Origin: CAJWKT01 sp964465375 | GTDB lineage: Bacteria; Pseudomonadota; Gammaproteobacteria; Steroidobacterales; Rariloculaceae | Direction: 5' to 3' | Assembly (NCBI GenBank): GCA_964465375.1 | Contig: CAYXIJ010000020.1 | Coordinates: forward strand, 1-47,294 | DNA: 47,294 bases | Part shown: positions 7,883 through 17,538 of the stretch, piece after piece | Position numbering within the stretch: position 1 is the first letter of the stretch | Layout of the letters: each line of letters starts with the position of its first letter | Made by a program: the position numbers and the translations under genes | The notes under the pieces: model-generated | Told to the model about the DNA's origin: nothing | Databases searched by the model: none | The model's input: the letters and a program-made list of their open reading frames with translations, nothing else

Positions 7883-8274
7883 GTGATATTCCGAGTCAGC
7901 TTAAATTTACCCGTGACCATGAATGGGTTCGGGAACATGATGATGGTACCGTCGAGGTGGGTATTACCGACCATGCGCAGACTGCGCTCGGTGATTTAGT
8001 ATTTATTGAACTGCCTGATAAAGGAGGAAATTTTGCCGCTCATGATGCTTGTTGTGTTGTGGAATCTGTTAAAGCAGCCTCTGACGTCTATTGTCCTCTG
8101 GCAGGAACGATCGTAAGTACAAATGAGGCTTTAACTGAGAAGCCAGAACTAGTGAATAATAATCCCTATGGTGAAGGGTGGCTTTTTCAGCTTAGACCAG
8201 ATCTACCTAGTGAGCTGGAGAGTTTACTGAATGATGAAGAGTATGAAAGGTTATTGGCTGAGGACAATGAATAG
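7879..8274 (+). CDS. gcvH: Glycine cleavage system H protein
   Basis: A 131-residue lipoyl carrier that shuttles the aminomethyl group between P, T and L proteins. The lipoylation site is clear: VESVKAASDVY with Lys 65. The N-terminal KFTRDHEWVR and C-terminal NPYGEGWLF stretches are family standards. It overlaps gcvT by 4 nt and is followed 23 nt later by gcvPA, with a GGAGTAGGA sequence before the next start. No L protein (lpd) gene is present in this window. Confidence 0.97.
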   Translation: MSDIPSQLKFTRDHEWVREHDDGTVEVGITDHAQTALGDLVFIELPDKGGNFAAHDACCVVESVKAASDVYCPLAGTIVSTNEALTEKPELVNNNPYGEGWLFQLRPDLPSELESLLNDEEYERLLAEDNE

Positions 8275-8297
8275 ATATGTTGGAGTAGGAAACTAGC

Positions 8298-9671
8298 ATG
8301 CCTTTTATTCCACACACTGAGAGCGATACTCAGGACATGTTGCTCGATATGGGCGTGGAGAATATAGAAGAGCTTTTTGATGAGATTCCATCGGAACTCC
8401 GCTGCTTGGGTTTAAAGGACATTCCTGAAGCACTCACCGAGTCCCAATTAGCACGTCTGATGTGTGAGCGTTCTACAAAAGATCAGATCAAGCTGAACTT
8501 CATGGGAGCGGGCGCTTATGAGCACCATATTCCTGCAGCCGTTTGGGAGATTGCAACGCGCGGCGAGTACTATAGTGCCTACACGCCTTACCAAGCTGAA
8601 GCTAGCCAAGGTACCTTGCAGGTTATCTACGAGTACCAGACCATGATGGCAAGTCTTACGGGGCTTGATGTCTCCAATGCATCTTTATACGACGGGGCAT
8701 CTGCTTTGGCTGAAGCTATCCTGATGGCCATAAGAATAAACCGTAAGTCGCGCTCTAAGCGGGTTTTAATTCCAAAAACCATCCACCCCTTTTATGTAGA
8801 TGTCGTTGGAAGTATTACGGGGAATCAGGGAATCCAAATTACTGAATTACCCTACGATAGCGGGACGGGGCAAGTCTTGTTGTCCGCCCTTGATTCATAT
8901 TCCCACGAGGATATAGCGGCTATCGTTATCCCTCAGACGAACGTTTTTGGGATTCTAGAAGAAGTGCATACTATTACTCAGTGGGCTGTAGATCATGATG
9001 TATTAGCTATTGCACTAGTCAATCCTGTTGCTCTGGGCTTACTTAAGCCACCAGGCGAGTGGGGTTCTAATGGTGTAGCAATTGCCTGTGGAGAGGGGCA
9101 ATCCCTCGGTATCCCGTTGAGTTCGGGCGGACCCTATTTTGGTTTTCTGAGCTGTCGCGAAGCATTCGTGCGCCAATTGCCTGGACGCTTGGTTGGGAGA
9201 ACCACCGATCTGGAAGGCAAAAAAGGTTTTACGTTAACTCTGCAGGCACGCGAACAGCACATTCGCCGCTCCAAGGCTACCTCAAATATTTGTACCAATC
9301 AGGGACTTATGGTCACAGCTGCTACCATTTACATGAGTTTGCTGGGTCCAGAGGGACTTAAGCGCGTCGCCGAGCATTGTCACGCTAGGACCCGCGATCT
9401 AGTATCGATAATGAGTAGCATTGACGGTGTTGATGAAGTATTCGCCGGTAATCATTTTCATGAGGCAGTTTTGCGTCTACCGGTCAGTGTTGAGGCTGTA
9501 CTTAATGTGTTGTCTGGATGGGGTATTCTTGGTGGTGTCTCGCTCTCATCTTGGTATCCGGAGCTAGGTGAAGCTTTATTAGTTTGTGCGACCGAGACAA
9601 AGTCCGATGATGATCTTAGGATTTATGGGCAAGCGCTTCGGGCTGCCATAGATCAGGTTAGTGAAACATAG
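8298..9671 (+). CDS. gcvPA: Glycine dehydrogenase (decarboxylating) subunit 1
   Basis: N-terminal half of the P protein as a separate 457-residue polypeptide. The start PFIPHTESDTQDMLLDMGV, the GAGAYEHHIPAAVW segment, YTPYQAEASQGTLQ and the C-terminal half with RSKATSNICTNQ are typical of GcvPA. As expected for this subunit it has no PLP-binding lysine motif of the HKTFSTPHGGGGPG type; that lies in gcvPB. The subunits form an alpha2beta2 P protein. Most gammaproteobacteria have one fused gcvP; the split form is known from Legionella, Coxiella, Francisella and many non-gamma groups. Confidence 0.95.
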   Translation: MPFIPHTESDTQDMLLDMGVENIEELFDEIPSELRCLGLKDIPEALTESQLARLMCERSTKDQIKLNFMGAGAYEHHIPAAVWEIATRGEYYSAYTPYQAEASQGTLQVIYEYQTMMASLTGLDVSNASLYDGASALAEAILMAIRINRKSRSKRVLIPKTIHPFYVDVVGSITGNQGIQITELPYDSGTGQVLLSALDSYSHEDIAAIVIPQTNVFGILEEVHTITQWAVDHDVLAIALVNPVALGLLKPPGEWGSNGVAIACGEGQSLGIPLSSGGPYFGFLSCREAFVRQLPGRLVGRTTDLEGKKGFTLTLQAREQHIRRSKATSNICTNQGLMVTAATIYMSLLGPEGLKRVAEHCHARTRDLVSIMSSIDGVDEVFAGNHFHEAVLRLPVSVEAVLNVLSGWGILGGVSLSSWYPELGEALLVCATETKSDDDLRIYGQALRAAIDQVSET

Positions 9672-9673
9672 TA

Positions 9674-11167
9674 ATGGAACCGCTTATTTTTCAGCTCGGG
9701 GAGAAGGGTCGTGTTGCCGGCGCTCATTTGCTCGAAAGTGTTGGTGAAATAGAACTCCCAGATAACGCGCTTAGAGATAAGCCACCTTTATTACCTGAAG
9801 TTTCTGAGCTAGACGTTGTAAGACACTACACTCGTCTTTCCCAGAAAAATTTTTCTATTGACACAAATTTTTATCCCTTGGGATCTTGTACGATGAAATA
9901 CAACCCCAGAGCCTGCAATACTCTTGCAATGCTAACGGGTTTTCGTGACCGTCATCCGCTAGCGCCAGAGGTGGTTTCTCAAGGGTTTATGGAATGTATG
10001 TTTGAATTACAGGAGATGCTGAAGGCTGTTACTGGGATGTCAGCTGTGTCTCTCACCCCGATGGCAGGTGCTCAAGGCGAGCTAGCGGGGGTAGCAATGA
10101 TCCGTGCATATCATTTGGATCACGGGGATGACGCACGAACGGAGATCATTGTGCCGGATGCAGCTCATGGCACTAATCCAGCAACAGCAAAAATGTGTGG
10201 TTGTTCAGTTAGGGAGCTTCCGACACAGTCTGACGGTGATGTAGATCTCGTTGCTTTAGAGGCTCTTGTAGGACCTAAAACGGCGGGAATCATGTTAACC
10301 AACCCTTCCACACTAGGTGTTTTTGAGCGGAATATTAAAACGGTTAAAGAAATAGTCCATGGTGCGGGCGGCTTACTCTACTACGATGGCGCAAACTTGA
10401 ATGCAATTCTGGGGAAAGTGTTGCCTGGTGACATGGGGTTCGATGTCATTCACATTAATCTGCATAAAACATTCTCAACGCCCCATGGCGGCGGCGGACC
10501 CGGCTCTGGTGCAGTCGGGGTTGGAGATAAACTGAAGCCTTATTTGCCAGTGCCATTCATAGCTAGACAGGGCTCCAACTATGTTTGGCAAGACTCCTCA
10601 GCTCATCCTAAAAGTATCGGGAGATTGTCCGCCTTCATGGGAAACGCTGGGGTCCTCTTGCGAGCCTATGTGTATATGCGCCTGCTTGGCGAAGGTGGAA
10701 TGTCGAGAGTTGCAAATTACGCCACTCTGAATGCCAATTATCTTATGGAAAAACTCAAGCGCGTGGGGTTTGATTTAGCTTTTCCCTCTCGTCGGGCCAG
10801 TCATGAGTTTGTGTTGACGCTGAAGCGTCAGGCAAAGGAGAGTGGCGTAACAGCGATGGATGTTTCTAAGGCACTTTTGGACGAAGGATTTCATGCGCCG
10901 ACAGCTTATTTCCCGCTTTTAGTTCCGGAGTGCCTACTCATTGAGCCGACGGAGACGGAGAGCAAAGAAACCTTGGATCAGTTTATTGCTGCAATGGCTA
11001 AGATTTTAGAAGAAGCGCAACGTGATCCTCAGACCATAAAAGACGCCCCTATTTCAACCCCGGTACGTCGTCTTGATGAGGTACGTGCCGCACGTCGGTT
11101 AAACGTGCGCTATTCTTATCAGGAGAACGAGGATTTGGGGGATACAATGGACCCCGAATTTTTATAA
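9674..11167 (+). CDS. gcvPB: Glycine dehydrogenase (decarboxylating) subunit 2
   Basis: C-terminal, PLP-bearing half of the split P protein, 497 residues. The cofactor lysine is Lys 265 within HINLHKTFSTPHGGGGPG. Other marks are NFYPLGSCTMKYNP (residues 65-78), AHGTNPATAKMCG, TNPSTLGVFE and YDGANLNAILG. It starts 2 nt after the gcvPA stop. The end SYQENEDLGDTMDPEFL is complete. Together with gcvT, gcvH and gcvPA it makes three of the four cleavage-system components under one riboswitch. No terminator is visible before the following protease gene. Confidence 0.96.
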   Translation: MEPLIFQLGEKGRVAGAHLLESVGEIELPDNALRDKPPLLPEVSELDVVRHYTRLSQKNFSIDTNFYPLGSCTMKYNPRACNTLAMLTGFRDRHPLAPEVVSQGFMECMFELQEMLKAVTGMSAVSLTPMAGAQGELAGVAMIRAYHLDHGDDARTEIIVPDAAHGTNPATAKMCGCSVRELPTQSDGDVDLVALEALVGPKTAGIMLTNPSTLGVFERNIKTVKEIVHGAGGLLYYDGANLNAILGKVLPGDMGFDVIHINLHKTFSTPHGGGGPGSGAVGVGDKLKPYLPVPFIARQGSNYVWQDSSAHPKSIGRLSAFMGNAGVLLRAYVYMRLLGEGGMSRVANYATLNANYLMEKLKRVGFDLAFPSRRASHEFVLTLKRQAKESGVTAMDVSKALLDEGFHAPTAYFPLLVPECLLIEPTETESKETLDQFIAAMAKILEEAQRDPQTIKDAPISTPVRRLDEVRAARRLNVRYSYQENEDLGDTMDPEFL

Positions 11168-11206
11168 TCTGGTTGTATTCTTATCGTGAGTTGCAGGCTA
11201 ACCGCT

Positions 11207-14035
11207 ATGAAACAGTTTTTACCACGCCTTCTATTTATGATTGTTTTTCCTGCCAACGTTCTGGCTCAGGATGAGCCTAGCTGGAACACTACACTAGACA
11301 AAATTTCGAGCGGGGTAGTCTCAATCCAAGTTGATAGCACGCGGGCATTTGATACGGACCGTAACCAATCTACCCAAGCCACTGGTTTTGTCGTAGACGC
11401 TGAGCAGGGCTTGGTCCTAACAAATAGACATGTGGTTACGACTGGACCTGTGGTAGCTCAGGCGATTTTTCTGAACCAAGAAGAGGTAGAGTTAGTCCCG
11501 TTGTACCGTGACCCAGTGCACGATTTTGGTTTTTTCAGATATGACCCTCGCAAATTGAGATTCATCAAGCCGGAGGAGCTTAAGCTCGTTCCAGAAGCTG
11601 CACAAATCGGTAGGGACATTCGAATAGTCGGTAATGATGCCGGCGAACAACTTTCAATTCTTGCTGGAACAATTGCCCGGGTGGATCGGGCAGCACCGAA
11701 TTATGGACGCGGGAATTACAATGACTTCAACACATTCTATTTGCAGGCTGCTTCAGGGACGTCGGGCGGTTCGTCAGGGTCGCCAGTCGTAGATATTGCG
11801 GGGCGAGTCGTGGCACTTAATGCAGGCGCTAATTCACAGGCTGCCTCCAGTTTTTTTCTTCCTTTAGAGCGGGTCCGTAGAGCTCTCTCATTGATTCGTG
11901 AGGGACACTTTGTTTCTAGGGGTACATTACAGACCGAGTTCATCCATAAGCCCTATGCCGAGCTCCGCCGCCTAGGCTTGGCTGAGTCAACGGAAGCCAG
12001 TTATCGAGAAGATTTTCCAGTTCACACAGGTCTATTGGTTGTTGAGCAGGTTATTCCCAATTCCGCAGCGTCAGAGTTTTTGAGGCCTGGAGATGTACTT
12101 GTAAGTATTAACAATGAGCCGCTATCAGAGTTTGTATCATTAGCAGCCGTGCTTGATGATCAGGTAGGTCGAAAGGTGCTGGTTGAAGTAGAGCGGGGCG
12201 GAGTTCGTGTTCGGCAAGAGTTGATTGTTGATGATTTACATTTCATCACACCGGACGAATTCATCGAGTATGGAGATGGAATTTTTCACGCCCTTTCTTA
12301 TCAGCAGGCGCGCCATTTTAATCGATCGATTTCTGGTGTCTACGTTGCCAATTCAGGCCATGTTTTTGGAACAGCTGCTATTCCAAGAAGAAGCTTGGTT
12401 ACCGGTATTGATGGTATACCAGTAGAAAGTCTAGATGACCTTCAACAACGTCTGGAGGCGATTCCTGATCAACAGCGTGCAACAGTGCGTTTTGTAACGC
12501 TGGATGATCCGCAGACAGATAAATTGCGCCTCATTACCAATGATCGTGGTTGGTTTCCTGCGAAGCGCTGCCAGCGGGATGATCGATTGGGTCTCTGGTC
12601 GTGCCGGGAGTTGGCACAAGCAGTATCCCAAGACAATACTGCCCCTCGGGAGACGACATTTCCGTCGAGTGGACAGATAGCACGATTTGCAGGCCTTGGG
12701 AGTCGTGGATACCTTAATCGGGTTGCGCCATCTTTAGTGCTCGTTAATTTTGATATGCCGTACACCGTTTCCGGTGTTTCTGATCGGCACTACTACGGCA
12801 CCGGGGTCATTGTTGATGCTGAGCGGGGCTGGGTGGTTGTTGATAGAAACACGGTACCGGTAGCCATGGGTGATGTGCGCATCACATTTGCAGGTTCCCT
12901 GGAAGTACCAGGTTGGGTGGAATACATACATCCACTCCATAATTTAGCTGTAGTTGCCTACGATCCTGAGCTTATAGGGAACACCCCGACTCGAAGTGCT
13001 GCGTTTAATTCTTCCCCGAAAGCTTTCGGTTCAGGTGATTCATTAATGGTGGTTGGGCTGAAGGCCGATCACACATTGCACTCTCAATCCAGTGCAATAG
13101 CTGCAGTGGAGCCAATTAATTTTCCTGTTTCTAGGACACTGAGGTTTCGAGATTCTAATTTGGAAGGAATCAAGTTAGTTAATGGTCCTGATGAGTTTGA
13201 TGGGATAATTGTTGATCAGCGTGGTCGGGTAGTGGCGCTTTGGGCTAGTTTTGCTTACCAAACGGGTAGGGATCTTACTCAGACCAACATAGGTATTCCG
13301 GCAGATCTCGTTACAGATATGGTTGATGTCTTGAGGGATGGACGGTCTTTGTATTCCCTGGATGTGGAATGGCGACTCATGCCGATTGCCAGTGCGCGAA
13401 AGTTTGGACTACCGGAAAGTTGGATAAGTCGTTATGAGGCTCATAATCCAGAGCGCCGACAAGTGCTTGCTGTCTCAAGTGTGGTAACTGGCTCTCCAGC
13501 GGCAGCGTTTTTTGCAGTAGGAGATATTCTCCTGAATATTGATGGCCAGGCATTGAATACGTTCCGGGAGGTGGAGAGCGTTGTTCAGCGTGACCAGATT
13601 GAGGTTACAGTCTACCGTAATGGAGAGGAGTTAATTGGGCATGTTCAAACGGTTGCGCTGAGTGGTCGGGGGATTGATCGTGCGCTACTTTGGGCGGGAG
13701 CCTTGTTGCAGGCACCCCATCGAGCAATCTCAGCCCAGAGAGGAATAGATTCAGCGGGAGTTTACGTTTCTTATTTTGGCTTCGGTTCACCAGCGAGTCG
13801 TTCGCGACTTTTTGCTGGCCTTCAAATATTGGAGGTGGATGGACAGCCTACACCGAATCTTGACAGTTTCATCGCGGCTGTGGACGGATTGCAGGATCGC
13901 TCGTCCGTGCGTCTAAGTACTGTTGCATGGAGTGGCATACCCCAGATAGTTACACTTAGATTAGACAGGCACTACTGGCCTAGCTATGAGTTAAGGCGAA
14001 TTGGTAACCACTGGCAACGGTCCCCACTCAAATGA
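11207..14035 (+). CDS. Large exported HtrA/Nma111-like serine protease with tandem protease halves and PDZ domains
   Basis: A protein of about 942 residues with a signal peptide (MKQFLPRLLFMIVFPANVLA). The first trypsin-like domain keeps the whole triad: His 75 (NRHVV), Asp 106 (HDFGFF) and Ser 190 (GGSSGSPV). A PDZ domain follows (about 265-345) with a further PDZ-like region. A second protease-like domain (about 500-720) has lost the triad: Asn at the His position (DRNTV, about 548), Asn at the Asp position (LHNLAVV, about 579) and no GxSGSP motif. Another PDZ pair follows. This tandem active/inactive layout and the GSSGSP motif recall yeast Nma111. A GTG at 11186 would add seven residues before the signal peptide and has no better ribosome site. 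Substrate unknown; probably periplasmic protein quality control. Confidence 0.8.
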   Translation: MKQFLPRLLFMIVFPANVLAQDEPSWNTTLDKISSGVVSIQVDSTRAFDTDRNQSTQATGFVVDAEQGLVLTNRHVVTTGPVVAQAIFLNQEEVELVPLYRDPVHDFGFFRYDPRKLRFIKPEELKLVPEAAQIGRDIRIVGNDAGEQLSILAGTIARVDRAAPNYGRGNYNDFNTFYLQAASGTSGGSSGSPVVDIAGRVVALNAGANSQAASSFFLPLERVRRALSLIREGHFVSRGTLQTEFIHKPYAELRRLGLAESTEASYREDFPVHTGLLVVEQVIPNSAASEFLRPGDVLVSINNEPLSEFVSLAAVLDDQVGRKVLVEVERGGVRVRQELIVDDLHFITPDEFIEYGDGIFHALSYQQARHFNRSISGVYVANSGHVFGTAAIPRRSLVTGIDGIPVESLDDLQQRLEAIPDQQRATVRFVTLDDPQTDKLRLITNDRGWFPAKRCQRDDRLGLWSCRELAQAVSQDNTAPRETTFPSSGQIARFAGLGSRGYLNRVAPSLVLVNFDMPYTVSGVSDRHYYGTGVIVDAERGWVVVDRNTVPVAMGDVRITFAGSLEVPGWVEYIHPLHNLAVVAYDPELIGNTPTRSAAFNSSPKAFGSGDSLMVVGLKADHTLHSQSSAIAAVEPINFPVSRTLRFRDSNLEGIKLVNGPDEFDGIIVDQRGRVVALWASFAYQTGRDLTQTNIGIPADLVTDMVDVLRDGRSLYSLDVEWRLMPIASARKFGLPESWISRYEAHNPERRQVLAVSSVVTGSPAAAFFAVGDILLNIDGQALNTFREVESVVQRDQIEVTVYRNGEELIGHVQTVALSGRGIDRALLWAGALLQAPHRAISAQRGIDSAGVYVSYFGFGSPASRSRLFAGLQILEVDGQPTPNLDSFIAAVDGLQDRSSVRLSTVAWSGIPQIVTLRLDRHYWPSYELRRIGNHWQRSPLK

Positions 14036-14081
14036 TTTAAGGCGCGCTTATTTTTGCACCAGTCAGCGCCATTTTTTATTT

Positions 14082-14567
14082 ATGATGGCTAGGGTAGCTA
14101 CACTGAAGATCGTTTCCGGGGGACAAACAGGTGTTGATCGGGGCGCGCTTGCCGCGGCATTAAGTGGTGACGCACCTTGTGGCGGCTGGTGTCCAGAAGG
14201 CCGTGTTGCAGAGGATGGTGTAATCCCTGCTCGCTTTCCACTGCAGGAACTTCAAGGTGGCACCTATAGAGATCGTACATTGAAAAACGTACTGGATTCT
14301 GATGGCACTCTGATTATCTTCAATGGAACGCTTGCTGGCGGATCGAAGTTAACCGAAAATTTTTGTGAGCAAAAAAACAAGCCATACTTCTTAATTGATG
14401 CAACCGAAAGTTCTATTCGTTATTCAATTAAGCAGCTCACAAGTTTCCTAAAAGACAAAAAAATATTAACACTCAATGTTGCTGGTCCACGTGCTAGCAA
14501 TTGGGGGAACGGAGAAGAGCACACTTACAGTCTTATAACTGAACTTCTCAAATCCGTTCGTGCATAG
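14082..14567 (+). CDS. SLOG-fold putative molybdenum carrier / YpsA-like protein
   Basis: A 161-residue protein that opens with LKIVSGGQTGVDRGALAAAL, the hallmark of the putative molybdenum carrier family (cpYpsA, Pfam PF12694) of the SLOG nucleotide-binding superfamily. Further marks are GGWCPEGRVAEDG, GTYRDRTLKNV, DGTLIIFNG and, near the C-terminus, NVAGPRASNWG. SLOG proteins bind nucleotides or related ligands; the precise function of this branch is unknown. The open frame extends upstream to 14001 inside the protease gene, but that part does not fit the family, so ATG 14082 (or the adjacent ATG 14085) is chosen. Confidence 0.82.
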   Translation: MMARVATLKIVSGGQTGVDRGALAAALSGDAPCGGWCPEGRVAEDGVIPARFPLQELQGGTYRDRTLKNVLDSDGTLIIFNGTLAGGSKLTENFCEQKNKPYFLIDATESSIRYSIKQLTSFLKDKKILTLNVAGPRASNWGNGEEHTYSLITELLKSVRA

Positions 14568-14581
14568 TTAAGCGTTACAGT

Positions 14582-16651
14582 TTAATTATGAACCTGCTTA
14601 ACAGGCGCCAGTTCTTTTTCCAGTGTTTCTAGATTAGTTATGGGTGGCCGACACTCAGTGCCTCTGCAGATATAGGCTACTATGGAGCCTTGCGGTTTGC
14701 GATCCGCCAAAAGGCCAGGCAAATCACTTTCATTTGTGGGAATGCTGAGGCATACACGCTTAGGGTTATAGCCCGCGTGCACAAATTGCCACCACTCCTT
14801 GAGAGAGCTGGGCTCACCTCGAATAATGATTATCTCTGGAGGTGACAGATATGCATCAAGGCCCCGCAGCGTTGAATTGTGCGCTTCCGGATAACGCGTC
14901 AGCCCTGGCTCAGCCGCCATGAGTACCCTTTGGGCCGCCTTGAGGTAGCGCTCTTCCCCTAACAGATAACCCAGCACGATGAGCACCTGGATCGCAATTC
15001 CATTACCGGAAGGCATTGCCTCATCTGTGAAGGGTTTTGGGCGAAGAATTAATGGTTCGTGATCATTGGCGGTAAAAAAGAAGCCCCCATTATCATCCTC
15101 GAATTCTGAGAGAAGTACTTCTATAAGTTGTCGAGCTAGGGTGAGATCTTTGGAACGCCACCGATATTGGATCAATTCAATGATGCCGTGGACAAGAAAC
15201 GCATAGTCATCTAAATAGGCTGGGAATCTCGCGCGTTTATCCTTGTAACATGCCTTTAATCGGCCATTGTTCCACAGTTTAGAATGAATGAAGTCCACGG
15301 CTTGGGTCGCTGAAATTGCAAGATCCTCTCTCATCAGACAGCGCGCTGCGACGGCCATGCCGCCAATCATGAGGCCGTTCCATGAAGTTAGCACTTTGAC
15401 ATCCTTATGGGGCCGGACTCGCTGCTCCCTGGCATTCAATAGTTTGATGCGTGAGTGATTCAACAATTTCCTAGTTTTTGTTACGGATAGGATCATGCTT
15501 TGGGCAAGGCTATCCAATGATTTGGCCACGTATAAATGGGATGCATCTTCAAAATTTGTGCCGTCAGTGAGGCCAAAATATTCACCTGCCACTTTTGCCT
15601 CATTTGCATCTAATAGTGATTCAAATTCCTCTTGCGTCCAGAGATAGAATTTGCCTTCTTCACCCTCTGAGTCCGCGTCTAATGTTGCATAGTATCCCCC
15701 CTCGGGATCTTGCATCTCTCTCATGATCCAGTTAGCAGTTTCTGAGGTAATTTTTTCAAATAAAACATCCCCGGTGGCTGCAAACGCATGAGCTTAAAGG
15801 GCTAATAAGGCGGCATTGTCTTAAAGCATTTTCTCAAAATGAGGGATGAGCCAGTAACGGTCTACTGAATAACGAAAGAAGCCACCCCCAAGTTGATCAT
15901 AGAGCCCACCATTAGCCATGCGCGTTAAGCTCAGGGTAGCCATAAAGAGGGCTTGTAGGTCCGGATCAGATTCTTCGGCGCTATTGCGCCATGTATCTAG
16001 GAGCATTTCAATATTTGTGGGGTGAGGAAATTTGGGCGCATCGCCAAAACCACCGTACTCACTGTCAAAAATTTCACCGAGCTTTTGCCTTGCTTGTTCC
16101 AGGGGAGTATGGCTGAGATTTTCTTGATTAACCTCAGGAGATTGGTCTAAATTTTTGAGCATATCGCTCAGCTTTTTGGTCTGGGAACGAACTTCCGGTT
16201 CGTTTTCTCGGTAATAGGTTTCTACTCGACGCAGGACATTTTGGAACGAAGGTATCCCATAACGTGGCTCCTTCGGGAAATAAGTTCCGGCGAAAATTGG
16301 TAGTTGATTGTCAGGCGTTAAAAAAATAGTGAGGGGCCAGCCACCAGAGCGGCGGGTGATAATGTGGTGAGCTGTCTGGTAAATTTTATCTAGATCAGGA
16401 CGTTCTTCTCGATCCACCTTGATGTTAATAAAAAGTTTGTTCATCAATTGAGCTGTTTCTTGGTCTTCAAAGGATTCATGTGCCATTACATGGCACCAGT
16501 GACATGCTGAATACCCGATGGATAGTAAAATTGGTTTACCTGATTTTTTTGCTAGCTCTAGGGATATTCTATTCCATGCATACCACTGCACTGGATTATC
16601 AGCGTGTTGTAGAAGGTAGGGACTGGTCTCTTTTTGTAGCTGGTTAGCCAT
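14582..16651 (-). pseudogene. YyaL/SSP411-type thioredoxin-domain (DUF255) protein, interrupted by two in-frame TAA codons
   Basis: The full reading frame has 690 codons and matches the family of N-terminal thioredoxin-like domain plus C-terminal (alpha/alpha)6 glycosidase-like domain (YyaL, human SPATA20). The N-terminal part has NPVQWYAW, the CHWC motif at residues 50-53 (SACHWCHVM) and GGWPLTIFLTP; the C-terminal part has DADSEGEEGKFYLW and LTSWNGLMIGGMA. After HFEKML comes TAA (15823-15821, codon 277) and nine codons later TAA (15796-15794, codon 286). Frame is kept throughout. In relatives both positions are usually Tyr (MLYDNA..., LYA). It is therefore either a recent pseudogene, two sequence errors or an unusual case. 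A second ORF could restart from ATG 15724, but would lack the interrupted core. Confidence 0.8.
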
Positions 16652-16740
16652 AACTCGACTATAGCAGGATCATGTATCGGGCTGGCTCCTCTGTAGGTCC
16701 GCGATTACACTAGGCCTTATTTATTCTATGAGCACTCTCA

Positions 16741-17538
16741 CTGTTTAACTATCCTGAATTTGACCCTGTTGCTTTTGCTGTCGGTCCCTTGCAGGTTCGC
16801 TGGTACGGACTGATGTATCTTGGCGGGTTTGCGCTAGGCTGGCTTGGCGCCCGAGCAAGAGCGAAAAACTCCCTTAGTCCTATCCCTAGCGCTAGACTGG
16901 ATGATCTGGTCTTCTACGTCGCGCTGGGCGTCATATTGGGCGGGCGTGTCGGTTATATGCTTTTCTATAATCTTGCTGGTCTCATAGAAAATCCCTTCAA
17001 TCTTTTTAAGGTTTGGGAAGGAGGAATGTCCTTCCATGGCGGGCTTCTGGGCGTGATGATAGCAATGGGACTATTTGCCCGGAATCTCAAGCAACCCTTT
17101 TTTGTAATCACGGATTTTCTAGCTCCTTGGATCGCACCGGGTTTAGGCTTGGGGCGAATCGGCAATTTTATCAACGGGGAGCTCTGGGGAGCAGAGACAA
17201 GCTCTGATGCACCCTGGGCTGTCGTTGTCGATGGAGTATCTCGGCACCCGAGCCAACTTTATGAAGCATTCTTAGAAGGTTTGGTATTGTTCTTGGTCCT
17301 GTGGTTTTTCTCCAGAAAGAAACGCCCAACCATGGCCGTCTCTGGATTGTTTTTAACGTTATATGGCATTTTCCGGATCTTAATAGAATTCATTAGATTG
17401 CCTGACAACAATCAATATGTAGCATTCGACTGGCTTACGCGTGGACAGATTTTGTCGTTACCTATGCTTGTGGCGGGAACCATTATGTTAATTCTTGTGT
17501 ATGTTTGGGGCATGCCTTCTGAGGGTAAATCCCGATGA
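16741..17538 (+). CDS. lgt: Prolipoprotein diacylglyceryl transferase
   Basis: Inner-membrane enzyme that adds diacylglycerol from phosphatidylglycerol to the lipobox Cys of prolipoproteins. Several membrane segments are evident and the signature GLGRIGNFINGELWG is present, as is HPSQLYEAFLEG. A TTG at 16789 opens the conventional frame, but 16 upstream codons in the same frame read LFNYPEFDPVAFAVGP, the normal N-terminus of Lgt, so translation must start earlier. The only option after the upstream TGA (16729) is CTG 16741; alternatively ATG 16728 is one base out of frame and a single-base change would join it. The 3' end overlaps thyA by 4 nt (ATGA), the usual lgt-thyA arrangement. Confidence 0.9.
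   Translation: MFNYPEFDPVAFAVGPLQVRWYGLMYLGGFALGWLGARARAKNSLSPIPSARLDDLVFYVALGVILGGRVGYMLFYNLAGLIENPFNLFKVWEGGMSFHGGLLGVMIAMGLFARNLKQPFFVITDFLAPWIAPGLGLGRIGNFINGELWGAETSSDAPWAVVVDGVSRHPSQLYEAFLEGLVLFLVLWFFSRKKRPTMAVSGLFLTLYGIFRILIEFIRLPDNNQYVAFDWLTRGQILSLPMLVAGTIMLILVYVWGMPSEGKSR

Noticed and set aside
15724..15820. Frameshift as cause of the YyaL-type gene break
   Set aside because: The two halves are in the same frame; the break is due to two TAA codons.
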